NCBI RefSeq assembly: GCF_000010425.1 | Contig: NC_008618.1 | Span: 1,605,946-1,669,945, forward strand | Length of the DNA stretch: 64,000 nucleotides | DNA from: Bifidobacterium adolescentis ATCC 15703 | Lineage (GTDB): Bacteria > Actinomycetota > Actinomycetes > Actinomycetales > Bifidobacteriaceae | Direction: 5' to 3' | Part shown: positions 12,666 through 21,090 of the stretch, one piece after another | How the letters are laid out: each line of letters opens with the position of its first letter | How positions within the stretch are numbered: position 1 is the first letter of the stretch | Notes under the pieces: model-generated | The model's database searches: none | Seen by the model: the letters and a program-made list of their open reading frames with translations, nothing else | What the model was told of the DNA's origin: nothing | Translations under genes and position numbers: made by a program

Positions 12666-13322
12666 TTACAGTTCGAAGCCGAGTTCGGCCGCCGCTTCGG
12701 TCGGTACCGGATCCTCGCACCAGAAATCCTCAAGGTTCTCATTGGTGGTCAGGCTTCGGATTTCGGCCTGGTCGATGTACAGTTCACCGCTCAAATGGTC
12801 GGTTTCATGCTGGAAGATGCGGGCCGGCCAGCCGTGCAGATGTTCCTCATGCTTGTTGCCGTCCTCATCCTGCCAACGGGCGGTGATGTCAAGCCAACGC
12901 TTGCGTACGGCCTGGTAACCGTCGAAGCTCAGGCAGCCTTCGTAGAAGCTGCGGGTTTCGGTGCCGATCGGTTCGTAGCTGGGGTTGATGATGGCGTGGA
13001 AGGGGAATTCCGCGGCTTCGCGCGGATCGCCATCGTCGCCTTCGCATACGTGGTCTTCGACGACGGCCAAAGCCAGACCGAGACCGATCTGGGTGGCTGC
13101 GAGGCCCACGCCCGGCGCTTCCAGCATGGTGGTGCGCATGGTGTCGATGAGCTTGTCAAGCGTTTTGCGGCTCAACTGGCCGTCATAGGCGATGGTCTGC
13201 TGGCGTAATACCGGTTCGCCGGCCTGCACGATCGGCATGATTTTCTCTTTGCCGCCGGTTTTGATGAGCTTTTCGACCTCGCGGTTGAGTTCGAGGTCCA
13301 CTTTCGAGTTGTGTCCGAACAT
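12666..13322 (-). CDS. def: Peptide deformylase
   Basis: A 218-residue metalloenzyme that removes the formyl group from the initiator Met of nascent proteins. All three family motifs are present: GVGLAATQ (71-78), EGCLS (128-132) and QHETDHLSG (171-179), giving the Cys-His-His metal ligands and catalytic Glu. The start is the ATG before FGHNSK, supported by AAGGAG; the open frame reaches further upstream but without a better ribosome site. It has a longer N-terminus than the E. coli enzyme (about 30 extra residues), as do other actinobacterial forms. It follows glmM by 23 bases and is probably co-transcribed. Confidence 0.95.
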   Translation of the reverse strand: MFGHNSKVDLELNREVEKLIKTGGKEKIMPIVQAGEPVLRQQTIAYDGQLSRKTLDKLIDTMRTTMLEAPGVGLAATQIGLGLALAVVEDHVCEGDDGDPREAAEFPFHAIINPSYEPIGTETRSFYEGCLSFDGYQAVRKRWLDITARWQDEDGNKHEEHLHGWPARIFQHETDHLSGELYIDQAEIRSLTTNENLEDFWCEDPVPTEAAAELGFEL

Positions 13323-13345
13323 GGGGCATATCTCCTTGCGGGCTC

Positions 13346-14725
13346 TTACAGGGTGAGTTCGTCGGCGACGACCTTGGCGAGGCGATCGCACACTTCGTCT
13401 GCCTGCTGCTGGGTTTCGGCTTCGGCCATGACGCGCACGAGCGGCTCGGTGCCGGACGGACGCAGCAGCACGCGGCCGGTGTCGCCCAGCAGCTTCTCTT
13501 CGCGTTCCACCGCGGCCTGCACCTTGGCGTTGGTCTTGGCGGCCATCTTGTCCACGTTCGGCACGTTGATGAGCGTCTGCGGCAGCTGCGGGAAGTCGGC
13601 GGCCAGTTCCTTCAGGCTCTTACCGGATTTGACGACCTCGTTGCACAGGGTGAGCGCGGTCAGGGTGCCGTCGCCGGTGGTGGCGAATTCGCGGTTGATC
13701 ACGTGGCCGGACTGCTCGCCGCCGAGCGAATAATCGCCTCGCAGCATCTCTTCAAGCACGTAACGGTCGCCCACGTTGGTCTGCACGGTCTTGATGCCCA
13801 TGGAACGCAGGGCCAACTTCAGACCGAGGTTGCTCATCACCGTCACGACGAGGGTGTCATGGTTGAGCTTGCCCGCGTTCTTCTTGGCGCGCGCCAGAAT
13901 GCCCATGATCTGATCGCCGTTGACCATGTTGCCGTCCTCATCCACGGCAAGGCAACGGTCGGCATCGCCATCGAAGGCAACGCCCATGACGGCGCCGGAG
14001 GCCTTGACCATGGCCTGCAGCTGCTCAGGATGGGTGGAGCCGGCGTTCTTGTTGATGTTGTAGCCGTCCGGCGACGCGTTGATGACGGTCACGTCGGCGC
14101 CGGCGCGGCGCAAGGCTTCCGGAGCGACCACGGACGTGGCGCCGTTCGCGCAATCGGCCACGATCTTCAGGCCCTTCAGCGGCGTCGGCTGCGACTTGTC
14201 CGGACCGACCGGCGCGATGGCGGAAACCAGATGGTCGATGTACAGGTTGGTTGCGGTGGCGGTGTCATGGCTGACACGACCCACGCCGGCGCCGGTAGGA
14301 CGATCCCAATCCTGGCCGAGCACCGCTTCGATCTCGTCTTCCTTGGTGTCGGGCAGCTTGAAGCCGCCGCGGGCGAAGAACTTGATGCCGTTGTCGGGCA
14401 TCGGATTGTGGGATGCGGAGATCACCGCGCCCATTTCCACGTTGAGCACGGACGTCAGGTATGCGACGCCCGGCGTCGGGATGATGCCGGCGTCGATCAC
14501 GTCGAAGCCGCCGGCGGACATGCCAGCGGACAATGCGGCGGCGAGGAAATCGCCGGAAACTCGTGTATCACGACCGACCAGCGCACGGCGACGGCTTTCG
14601 AATTCGCTCCGCTCGTCATCGCCCAGCACGCGCACCGCGGCGTCACCCAAATCAAGCGCCAGCTGTGCCGTCAAATCCCTATTCGCCAATCCTCGAACGC
14701 CGTCGGTTCCGAACATACGTGGCAT
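13346..14725 (-). CDS. glmM: Phosphoglucosamine mutase
   Basis: A 459-residue alpha-D-phosphohexomutase that converts glucosamine-6-phosphate to glucosamine-1-phosphate for UDP-GlcNAc and cell-wall synthesis. Seen are the N-terminal MFGTDGVRG, the phosphoserine loop ISASHNP with the active Ser at 105, the metal loop FDGDADR near 255, and the C-terminal phosphate-binding RPSGTEPLVRVM. These signatures separate GlmM from phosphoglucomutase. I chose the ATG before PRMFGTDG over an upstream TTG. The promoter region must lie next to the hairpin array at 14867-15173. Confidence 0.95.
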   Translation of the reverse strand: MPRMFGTDGVRGLANRDLTAQLALDLGDAAVRVLGDDERSEFESRRRALVGRDTRVSGDFLAAALSAGMSAGGFDVIDAGIIPTPGVAYLTSVLNVEMGAVISASHNPMPDNGIKFFARGGFKLPDTKEDEIEAVLGQDWDRPTGAGVGRVSHDTATATNLYIDHLVSAIAPVGPDKSQPTPLKGLKIVADCANGATSVVAPEALRRAGADVTVINASPDGYNINKNAGSTHPEQLQAMVKASGAVMGVAFDGDADRCLAVDEDGNMVNGDQIMGILARAKKNAGKLNHDTLVVTVMSNLGLKLALRSMGIKTVQTNVGDRYVLEEMLRGDYSLGGEQSGHVINREFATTGDGTLTALTLCNEVVKSGKSLKELAADFPQLPQTLINVPNVDKMAAKTNAKVQAAVEREEKLLGDTGRVLLRPSGTEPLVRVMAEAETQQQADEVCDRLAKVVADELTL

Positions 14726-14866
14726 GAGTCTCAAATCCTCGCTATCTGCAAACGATATTTCCGTGACCTATCGTACTCAACCGTGCCGCCGAAACCAGCA
14801 GGTGACGACGCAATCGCATAACACTTCACAATTCAAAGCATTTCACGGCGCGCAATGCCCTTTTCG

Positions 14867-15173
14867 TGTCGCACGACTTTGATTTCAAGGCGGAAAATCA
14901 AGTCGTGCGACAACACTTGATAAAGAAATACCCCCTAACTATCATTTTCCGTTGAAAATCAGCGAAAAATAAGAGTTAGAGGTTATGAAAGCCAGCACGC
15001 TTGTCGCACAACTTTGAAAAATGCCTCCAAAATCAAATTCGTGCGACAGCCTTCGACGCAAAATGCCCCCTAATCCTTATTTTCAAGCGAAAACCGGGGA
15101 TTAGGGGGCATAAATGCCGATATACCCGTCGCATGACTTTGAAAATCGCACCCAAAATCAAAGTCGTGCGACG
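14867..15173. repeat. Alternating A-B-A-B-A array of two hairpin families
   Basis: Five imperfect palindromes alternate in about 300 bases. Type A (14867-14912, 15002-15048, 15127-15173) has arms like GTCGCACGACTTTGA and TCAAAGTCGTGCGAC. Type B (14928-14986, 15063-15111) has arms like ATGCCCCCTAATCC and GGATTAGGGGGCAT. The A-B pair forms a unit of about 130 bases present two and a half times. It lies between the glmM start and the pepN end, both on the minus strand. No coding potential. The rest of 14726-15328 shows only further short palindromes and a small hairpin next to the pepN stop. Confidence 0.85.
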
Positions 15174-15328
15174 ACATGACGGACTCTAAGCATGAACACT
15201 CCGGTCGTTCCGGTTTCCAGACGGAATCATTCCGACTCTTAAACGGAATCATGCCGGCTTGGAGTGTGCGGAACGTTCAGATCGTTCGAATCGCCCCACA
15301 TACTCCAAGCGCCATCAGAAAAGCGCTA

Positions 15329-17938
15329 TCAGAGCGCGGCGTTGAAGTCGCGTACTTTCAGCGTGCGGTGAGAAGCCTCGACGTTGCCACGCACAATGCG
15401 CTGCAAGGCGTTGTCCGCGTCCTTATGGGAGGCGAGCCAGGCGTCACCCAGCTCCACGAGCTTCGCCGGATCGGCATAGCCCGGATACAGGCCTTCGAGC
15501 AGCGCTTCAGCCATGTGGAAGGTCTTGTGCTCCCAAATCCAGTCGGCGACCTCGAAATACTTCTCGGCGTACGGTTCGGCCAAATCGGCGCGCGGGGTGG
15601 CCGCAAAGCCACCGGCCACAGCCTCGAGCTGCATGTTGGTCAGCTCGTCGTTGTGCAGGGCCTCGTTCCAAGCCCATGCCTTCGCTTCGGCGGTACCGGC
15701 CACGGCGCGTGCGCCATAGGCGAACTCACGGTTCTCAGTGGTTTCGCGCTTGGCCAGTTCGGCGTCGATTCCCGCCTGGTCGATCGCGTTGACGGTGCTC
15801 AGCGCGTTGATGATGGTCCAGCGGAAGTTGTTGTCGATTTCCAGACCGTCGAATGCCACGGAACCGTCGAGCAGGCCCTTCGCGTTGGCGACGAACGCCT
15901 CGTCGCCCGGCTCGCCGTAGCCCAGGTAGGCGGTGACGAGCTGGAACTGTTCGTCGGAGCCGGCCTTGGCCCAACCCGCCAGCTTGAACAGTTCGGCGGC
16001 CACGTGCTTCACGATCTCGGCACGCTCTGCCGGAGCGGTGTAATGCCATGCGGTGGTGCTGACCTGTGCCAGCGCGTAACGGAAGGTGGTGGACTCGTGT
16101 TCGGTGGCGAGCGCGGCCAGCGAGGTGTCGATGAACTGTCGTGCCGGCAGTTCGCCGTCGCGGGTCATGTCCCACAGGGCGAGCCAGAGCACGGAACGGG
16201 CGAGCGCATCGTCGAAGCGGTACAGGTTGCTTGTCGCGAATGCGAGGCTCTTGTCGTCGAAACGCAGCTTCGTGTAGGTCAAGTCGTCGTCGTTCACCAG
16301 GATCAGCGACGGACGTGCCTTGCCGGCGGCAGCATCGACGACCGTCAGTTCGCCGTCGACGTCCAGTTCGAAACGGTCGGTGCGCACGATCTTACCGGTT
16401 TCCGGATCCTCGTTGTAGAAGCCGACGGCGAGACGGTGGGCGCGCAGCACGGGATGCTCGGCCGGAGCGGTCTGGCGCAGGGCGAGACGCTTGATGGTGC
16501 CGTCCTCGTTCTCTTCGACTTCGGTGGCGATGGTGTTGATGCCGGATTCCTCAAGCCACTGGGCGCTCCACGCCTTCAGGTCGCGGCCGGAAGTGAGTTC
16601 CAGTTCGGCGAGCAGGTCGGCGAGGGTGGCGTTGGAGTAGGCGTGCTTGTTGAGGTAGTTGTTGATGCCCTTGAAGAACTTCTCACGGCCCACGTAGTAC
16701 ACGAGCTGCTTCAGCACGGAGGCGCCCTTGGCGTAGGTGATGCCGTCGAAGTTGACGTAGGTGTCGTTGAGGTCGTTGATCGGGGCGACGATCGGGTGGG
16801 TGGTGCTCAGCTGGTCCTGACGCAGCGCCCAGCTCTTTTCGCCGGAGCTGAAGGTTGCCCAGGCGTCCTTCCATTCGGTGGCTTCGGCGGTGGCGAGGGT
16901 GGACGTGAACTCGGCGAAGGATTCGTTGAGCCACAGGTCGTTCCACCACTTCATGGTCACGTAGTCGCCGAACCACATGTGGGCGAGCTCGTGCAGCACG
17001 GTGACCACACGGCGTTCCGCGTAGGCGTCGGTGACCTTGGATTCGAACACGTACTGGTCGCGGATGGTGACCATGCCGATGTTCTCCATGGCGCCGGCGT
17101 TGTACTCCGGCACGTAGATCTGGTCGAACTTGGCGTACGGGTACGGCACGCCCCAGGTCTTGGCGTAGAAGGCGAAGCCCTTCTTGGTGATGTCGAACAG
17201 GTAGTCGACGTCCTTGCTGAAGGCCTTGGCGAGCGCCTGGCGGCAGTACATGGCCATCGGCACGGTGCGGCCGTCCTCATTGGCGTATTCGGTGTGCCAT
17301 TCGGCGTACGGTCCAGCGCAGATGGCGGTGAGGTAGGAGCTCATGGTCGGGGTTGGTTCGAACACCCACAGCTTGGTGGTTTCGGCGGCGTGATCGCCGA
17401 GCGTGCCTTCCTCGGTGACGGTTTCGTTGTCGGTCACGGAGGAGGTGGGCATGTTGGACGTGACGATCCAGGATTTGGCTGCGAGCACGGAGAAGTCGAA
17501 CACGGCCTTCAGGTCGGGCTGGTCGAACACGGCGTAGACGCGACGGGCGTCCGGCACTTCGAACTGGGTGTACAGGTAGACGTTGCCGTCGGACGGGTCG
17601 ACGCTGCGGTGCAGGCCTTCGCCGGTGTTGGAGTACTGGCACATCGCCTTGACGGTGACCTCGTTGTGCTCCTTGAGGCCCTTCAGCTCGATGCGGCTGT
17701 CCGCGTATGCTTCGGTCGGGTCGAGGGTTTCGCCGTTGAGGGTGATCTCGCTGACTTCGTTGGCGATGAGGTCAAGGAAGCTTGACTCCCCCGGCTTCGC
17801 GTCGAAGGTGATGGTGGTTTCGGAGCCGAAATCCTTGGCTCCGCGGGTCAGGTCAAGCTTGACCGTGTAATGGATTGGCGCGGCGATGATGCTTTTGCGT
17901 TCTTCCGCTTCGATTCGGGTGAGGTTTGCTCCTGGCAT
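15329..17938 (-). CDS. pepN: Aminopeptidase N (M1 family)
   Basis: An 869-residue cytoplasmic zinc aminopeptidase that trims N-terminal residues from peptides. The exopeptidase motif GAMEN is at 282-286 and the zinc site HELAH at 316-320, with the third ligand Glu in NESFAEF about 20 residues later. Length and the N-terminal PGANLTRIEAEERKS match actinobacterial PepN. GAAGGAG precedes the ATG by six bases. The gene is flanked by a hairpin array downstream and a palindrome between it and RNase J. A long open frame on the opposite strand is a shadow of its codon bias. Confidence 0.96.
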   Translation of the reverse strand: MPGANLTRIEAEERKSIIAAPIHYTVKLDLTRGAKDFGSETTITFDAKPGESSFLDLIANEVSEITLNGETLDPTEAYADSRIELKGLKEHNEVTVKAMCQYSNTGEGLHRSVDPSDGNVYLYTQFEVPDARRVYAVFDQPDLKAVFDFSVLAAKSWIVTSNMPTSSVTDNETVTEEGTLGDHAAETTKLWVFEPTPTMSSYLTAICAGPYAEWHTEYANEDGRTVPMAMYCRQALAKAFSKDVDYLFDITKKGFAFYAKTWGVPYPYAKFDQIYVPEYNAGAMENIGMVTIRDQYVFESKVTDAYAERRVVTVLHELAHMWFGDYVTMKWWNDLWLNESFAEFTSTLATAEATEWKDAWATFSSGEKSWALRQDQLSTTHPIVAPINDLNDTYVNFDGITYAKGASVLKQLVYYVGREKFFKGINNYLNKHAYSNATLADLLAELELTSGRDLKAWSAQWLEESGINTIATEVEENEDGTIKRLALRQTAPAEHPVLRAHRLAVGFYNEDPETGKIVRTDRFELDVDGELTVVDAAAGKARPSLILVNDDDLTYTKLRFDDKSLAFATSNLYRFDDALARSVLWLALWDMTRDGELPARQFIDTSLAALATEHESTTFRYALAQVSTTAWHYTAPAERAEIVKHVAAELFKLAGWAKAGSDEQFQLVTAYLGYGEPGDEAFVANAKGLLDGSVAFDGLEIDNNFRWTIINALSTVNAIDQAGIDAELAKRETTENREFAYGARAVAGTAEAKAWAWNEALHNDELTNMQLEAVAGGFAATPRADLAEPYAEKYFEVADWIWEHKTFHMAEALLEGLYPGYADPAKLVELGDAWLASHKDADNALQRIVRGNVEASHRTLKVRDFNAAL

Positions 17939-17962
17939 GTCACTCCTTCTTTCTGGTAACAG

Positions 17963-17999
17963 AAGGCGGCGCGATCAGTTGTGCCGATCACGTCGCCTT
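17963..17999 (-). terminator. Hairpin between RNase J and pepN
   Basis: AAGGCGGCGCGATC and GATCACGTCGCCTT pair with two mismatches around a nine-base loop, 27 bases after the RNase J stop. No clear T-run, so it may be a weak terminator or a stability element for the mRNA end. Confidence 0.5.
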
Positions 18000-18025
18000 G
18001 ATTCAATTTATGGTAAATTTACGGC

Positions 18026-20005
18026 TTATTTCGCGGCGTTCAGTCCCATCGCGTCATCCACGTCCTGCGCGATGTCGGCGACGACGGGGACGATCATCGG
18101 CTTGCGGTGCAGCTGTCGTGCCACCCAGCCGCCGAGCGTGCGTCGCATGATCTGCTGCAGCTTGTAGGTGTCGCGCGTGCCCTGCATCATCGCGTCCTGC
18201 AGCTGCTCGACGATCTGGTGACGGACCTTGTCGAACTCGCTTTCGTCTTCCGCGACCGCGTTGAGGTAGATCTTCGGACCGGTGATGACATCCGCGGTCT
18301 CGGTGTCGACGACCACGAAGCTGGACACGAAGCCTTCGGTGCCGAGGATGCGGCGCTTCTCGAGTTCTTCGTCGGTCAGTTCGCCGACGGAATCGCCATC
18401 GACGTAGACGTAGCCGCACGGCACGGAGCCGACGACCGCGGCCTGGCCGTGGTACAGGTCGACGACGTCGCCGTCTTCGGCCAGCACGACGTTCTGCGGA
18501 TCGACGCCGGTCTTGACGGCGATCATGCCGTTGGCCACCAAGTGGCGGTTTTCGCCGTGGATAGGCATGGCGCACTTCGGCTTGACGATGTTGTACATGT
18601 ACAGCAGTTCGCCTTCGTTGCAGTGGCCGGAGACGTGCACGGCGGCGTTGTCTCGGTTGACCACGCGGGCTCCGAGCTGCACGAGCTTGTTGATGACCTT
18701 GTAGACGCCATGCTCGTTGCCTGGGATCAGGGAGCTGGCGAGGATCACCGTGTCGAACTCGTTGATGGTGATGTCACGATGGTTGCCGTCGGCGATGCGG
18801 CCGAGCGCGGCCATCGGCTCGCCTTGGGAGCCGGTGCACATGTAGACGAGCTTGTCGTCCTGCACGTCATGGGCCTGCTTCAGGTCGATGACAGTGTCCT
18901 CGGGCAGACGCAGGTAGCCCAAATCTGCTGCGATGGACATGTTGCGGACCATGGAACGTCCGACGAACACGACCTTGCGGCCGTACTTGTGGGCCGCGTC
19001 GACGACCTGCTGCACGCGGTGCACGTGGCTGGAGAAGCTGGCCACGATGATCTTGCGAGTGGCCTGTGCGAACGCCTGGTCGAGCGCCGGACCGATGGAG
19101 GTCTCCGGCTTGACGAAGCCCGGGACCTCGGCGTTGGTGGAGTCCATCATCAGGAGGTCCACGCCCTTTTCGCCGAGCTTGCCGAATTCCACCAGATCGG
19201 TGATGCGGTGGTCGAGCGGCAGCTGGTCGAGCTTGATGTCGCCGGTGTCGATGAGAGAGCCGGCGGGGGTCTGCACGAACACGGCGAGCGCGTCCGGAAT
19301 GGAGTGCGTGACGTTCACGAATTCCAGGTTGAACGGGCCGACCTTGAGCTTGTCGCGTCCCTTGACCTCGACGAGCGTCGGGTTGATGCGGTGTTCCTTG
19401 CACTTGGCCTCAACGAAGGCGAGGGTGAGCTTGGAGCCGATCAGCGGAATGTCCGGGCGGAGCTTGAGCAGGTACGGCACGCCACCGATGTGGTCTTCGT
19501 GGCCGTGGGTGAGCACGAGCGCCTCGACCTTGTCGAGACGGTCCTTGATGTAGTGGAAGTCAGGCAGGATGAGGTCCACGCCCGGCTGCTCCTCTTCCGG
19601 GAAGAGCACGCCGCAGTCGATGAGCAGGATATGTCCATTGTATTCGACCACGTTCATGTTGCGGCCGATCTCACCCAGACCGCCGAGCGGCACGATGCGC
19701 ATGGAGCCCTTGCGGTACTTCGGCGGGGCGATCAGCACCTCGTCCTGCTGCGGCGCGGTGGATTGCGGCGCGGAATGCGACGGGCGACGGTTCGAACCGT
19801 TGCCGCCACGGAATCCACGGGAGCCGCCGTTGCGCGAGCCACCGTTGCCACGGCTGCGGGTGGAGGACTTGGCCTTCTTGGTGGCGGTCTTCTCGGACTT
19901 CGCGGCCTTGGTGGTCTTGGATGCCTTGACTGCGGTTTCAGTGCGCTTGGCAGCCTTGCTGCCGCGCTTGTGTGTTGTTGTCTTTGTGGTTTCTTCTGTA
20001 GCCAT
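18026..20005 (-). CDS. rnj: Ribonuclease J
   Basis: A 659-residue beta-CASP metallo-beta-lactamase RNase, combining endonuclease and 5'-3' exonuclease activity in mRNA decay and rRNA maturation. The core starts near residue 100 with GLGEIGRNM (109-117), the zinc motif HGHEDHIGG (167-175), and later HVSGHCNEGEL. Residues 1-90 are an extension rich in Lys, Thr and Ala, then RGG-like (GSRNGGSRGFRGGNGS), probably binding RNA; such extensions are usual in actinobacterial RNase J. Neighbouring dapA upstream on the same strand repeats a gene pair common in actinobacteria. Confidence 0.95.
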   Translation of the reverse strand: MATEETTKTTTHKRGSKAAKRTETAVKASKTTKAAKSEKTATKKAKSSTRSRGNGGSRNGGSRGFRGGNGSNRRPSHSAPQSTAPQQDEVLIAPPKYRKGSMRIVPLGGLGEIGRNMNVVEYNGHILLIDCGVLFPEEEQPGVDLILPDFHYIKDRLDKVEALVLTHGHEDHIGGVPYLLKLRPDIPLIGSKLTLAFVEAKCKEHRINPTLVEVKGRDKLKVGPFNLEFVNVTHSIPDALAVFVQTPAGSLIDTGDIKLDQLPLDHRITDLVEFGKLGEKGVDLLMMDSTNAEVPGFVKPETSIGPALDQAFAQATRKIIVASFSSHVHRVQQVVDAAHKYGRKVVFVGRSMVRNMSIAADLGYLRLPEDTVIDLKQAHDVQDDKLVYMCTGSQGEPMAALGRIADGNHRDITINEFDTVILASSLIPGNEHGVYKVINKLVQLGARVVNRDNAAVHVSGHCNEGELLYMYNIVKPKCAMPIHGENRHLVANGMIAVKTGVDPQNVVLAEDGDVVDLYHGQAAVVGSVPCGYVYVDGDSVGELTDEELEKRRILGTEGFVSSFVVVDTETADVITGPKIYLNAVAEDESEFDKVRHQIVEQLQDAMMQGTRDTYKLQQIMRRTLGGWVARQLHRKPMIVPVVADIAQDVDDAMGLNAAK

Positions 20006-20065
20006 TTCCTAGTTGGATTTCTATTACTAATTGTCTCCGCCTATGCGGAAACGAGGAATTTGGGT

Positions 20066-20092
20066 GCCTGTCGGCGTTCATGCGCGACAGGC
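20066..20092 (-). terminator. Hairpin between dapA and RNase J
   Basis: GCCTGTCG and CGACAGGC form a perfect 8-base stem with an 11-base loop, 23 bases after the dapA stop. Without a T-run it could be a partial terminator or processing site within the dapA-rnj transcript. Confidence 0.45.
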
Positions 20093-20114
20093 CAGTCGCA
20101 TCATGCGATTCGGT

Positions 20115-21035
20115 TCACAGCAGTCCCGCGGCGCGCATGCCCTTTTCCGCGCGCACGAGTTCCGCTTCGCCCGGACCGACGTTCGGCAGGCGCATTTCGG
20201 TGGAGTCGAGGATTCCACGCACCTTCAGCGAGGCCTTGGCCATCACGGCCTGGAAGCCATTGCCGTTCATCGCTTCGACGAGCGGCGCCAGCTGCACGGA
20301 GATGCGCTGCGCTTCGTGGATATCGCCACGGTCGAACGCGTTGGCGAGGTCACGCATCGGACCGGCGGCCGCGTGTGCGATCACAGAGATGATGCCGACG
20401 GCGCCGACGGACAGGAACGGCAGGAACAGGCCGTCATCGCCCGAATACCAGGTCAGACCGGTCTCCATACGCTTGCGCACCGCGCCTGCGATGTCGCCGG
20501 TGGCGTCCTTGACGGCCTGGACGTGGTCGAGCTCGGCCATACGACGGTAGGTTTCCAGCTGGATGTGCAGTCCGGTACGGCTCGGCACATCGTAGACGAT
20601 GATCGGCTTGTCCGCGGAATCGTTGACCGCCTTGTAGTGGCGGAACACGCCCTCCTGCGACGGACGGGAGTAATACGGGGCGACCACGAGCACCGCGTCG
20701 GCGCCCGCCTCCTGGGTCTGCTCCACCATGCGCACGGTGTGCGCGGTGTCATTGGAACCGGCGCCGGAAATGACCGGCACGTCCACGACCTCCTTGACGG
20801 CCTGAACCAGCTCGACCTTCTCCTCCATATGGGTGGTCGGCGATTCGCCGGTGGTGCCGTTGACCACAAGACCGTCGGCACCATCCGCCACGAGCTGCCT
20901 CGCCAGCTGTTGCGCGGCTTCGAAATCTACGGCTCCGTCGGCCTTCATGGGGGTGACCATGGCCGGAAGGATACGTCCGAAGGGAGCAGGATCGAGCAGA
21001 TGCATTGTACCGTCGTCAGTCTTAGGGCTTGTCAT
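20115..21035 (-). CDS. dapA: 4-hydroxy-tetrahydrodipicolinate synthase
   Basis: A 306-residue aldolase-type enzyme that condenses pyruvate with aspartate semialdehyde, the first step of the lysine and diaminopimelate branch. Seen are VNGTTGESPTT (pyruvate site), the Tyr of IIVYDVPSRTG, and the Schiff-base Lys in HVQAVKDATG. The start is uncertain: I take the ATG before TSPKTDDG, with GAGGGAAG upstream; a later ATG before HLLDPAPF lacks a ribosome site. dapB, the next enzyme, is encoded separately at 27995-28747. Confidence 0.93.
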   Translation of the reverse strand: MTSPKTDDGTMHLLDPAPFGRILPAMVTPMKADGAVDFEAAQQLARQLVADGADGLVVNGTTGESPTTHMEEKVELVQAVKEVVDVPVISGAGSNDTAHTVRMVEQTQEAGADAVLVVAPYYSRPSQEGVFRHYKAVNDSADKPIIVYDVPSRTGLHIQLETYRRMAELDHVQAVKDATGDIAGAVRKRMETGLTWYSGDDGLFLPFLSVGAVGIISVIAHAAAGPMRDLANAFDRGDIHEAQRISVQLAPLVEAMNGNGFQAVMAKASLKVRGILDSTEMRLPNVGPGEAELVRAEKGMRAAGLL

Positions 21036-21090
21036 ACGGCTAACGGTACTTCCCTCTGCGGACGCTTTCGATTTCATGAGACGCGAAAAG

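Noticed and set aside
15176..17785. Open frame of 869 codons on the plus strand opposite pepN
   Set aside because: It mirrors the pepN coding region almost exactly, has no ribosome site, and its Gly/Val/His-rich translation is what the opposite strand of high-GC codons gives.
18107..20392. Open frame of 761 codons opposite RNase J
   Set aside because: Antisense shadow spanning two intergenic features. The translation has no recognisable domain.
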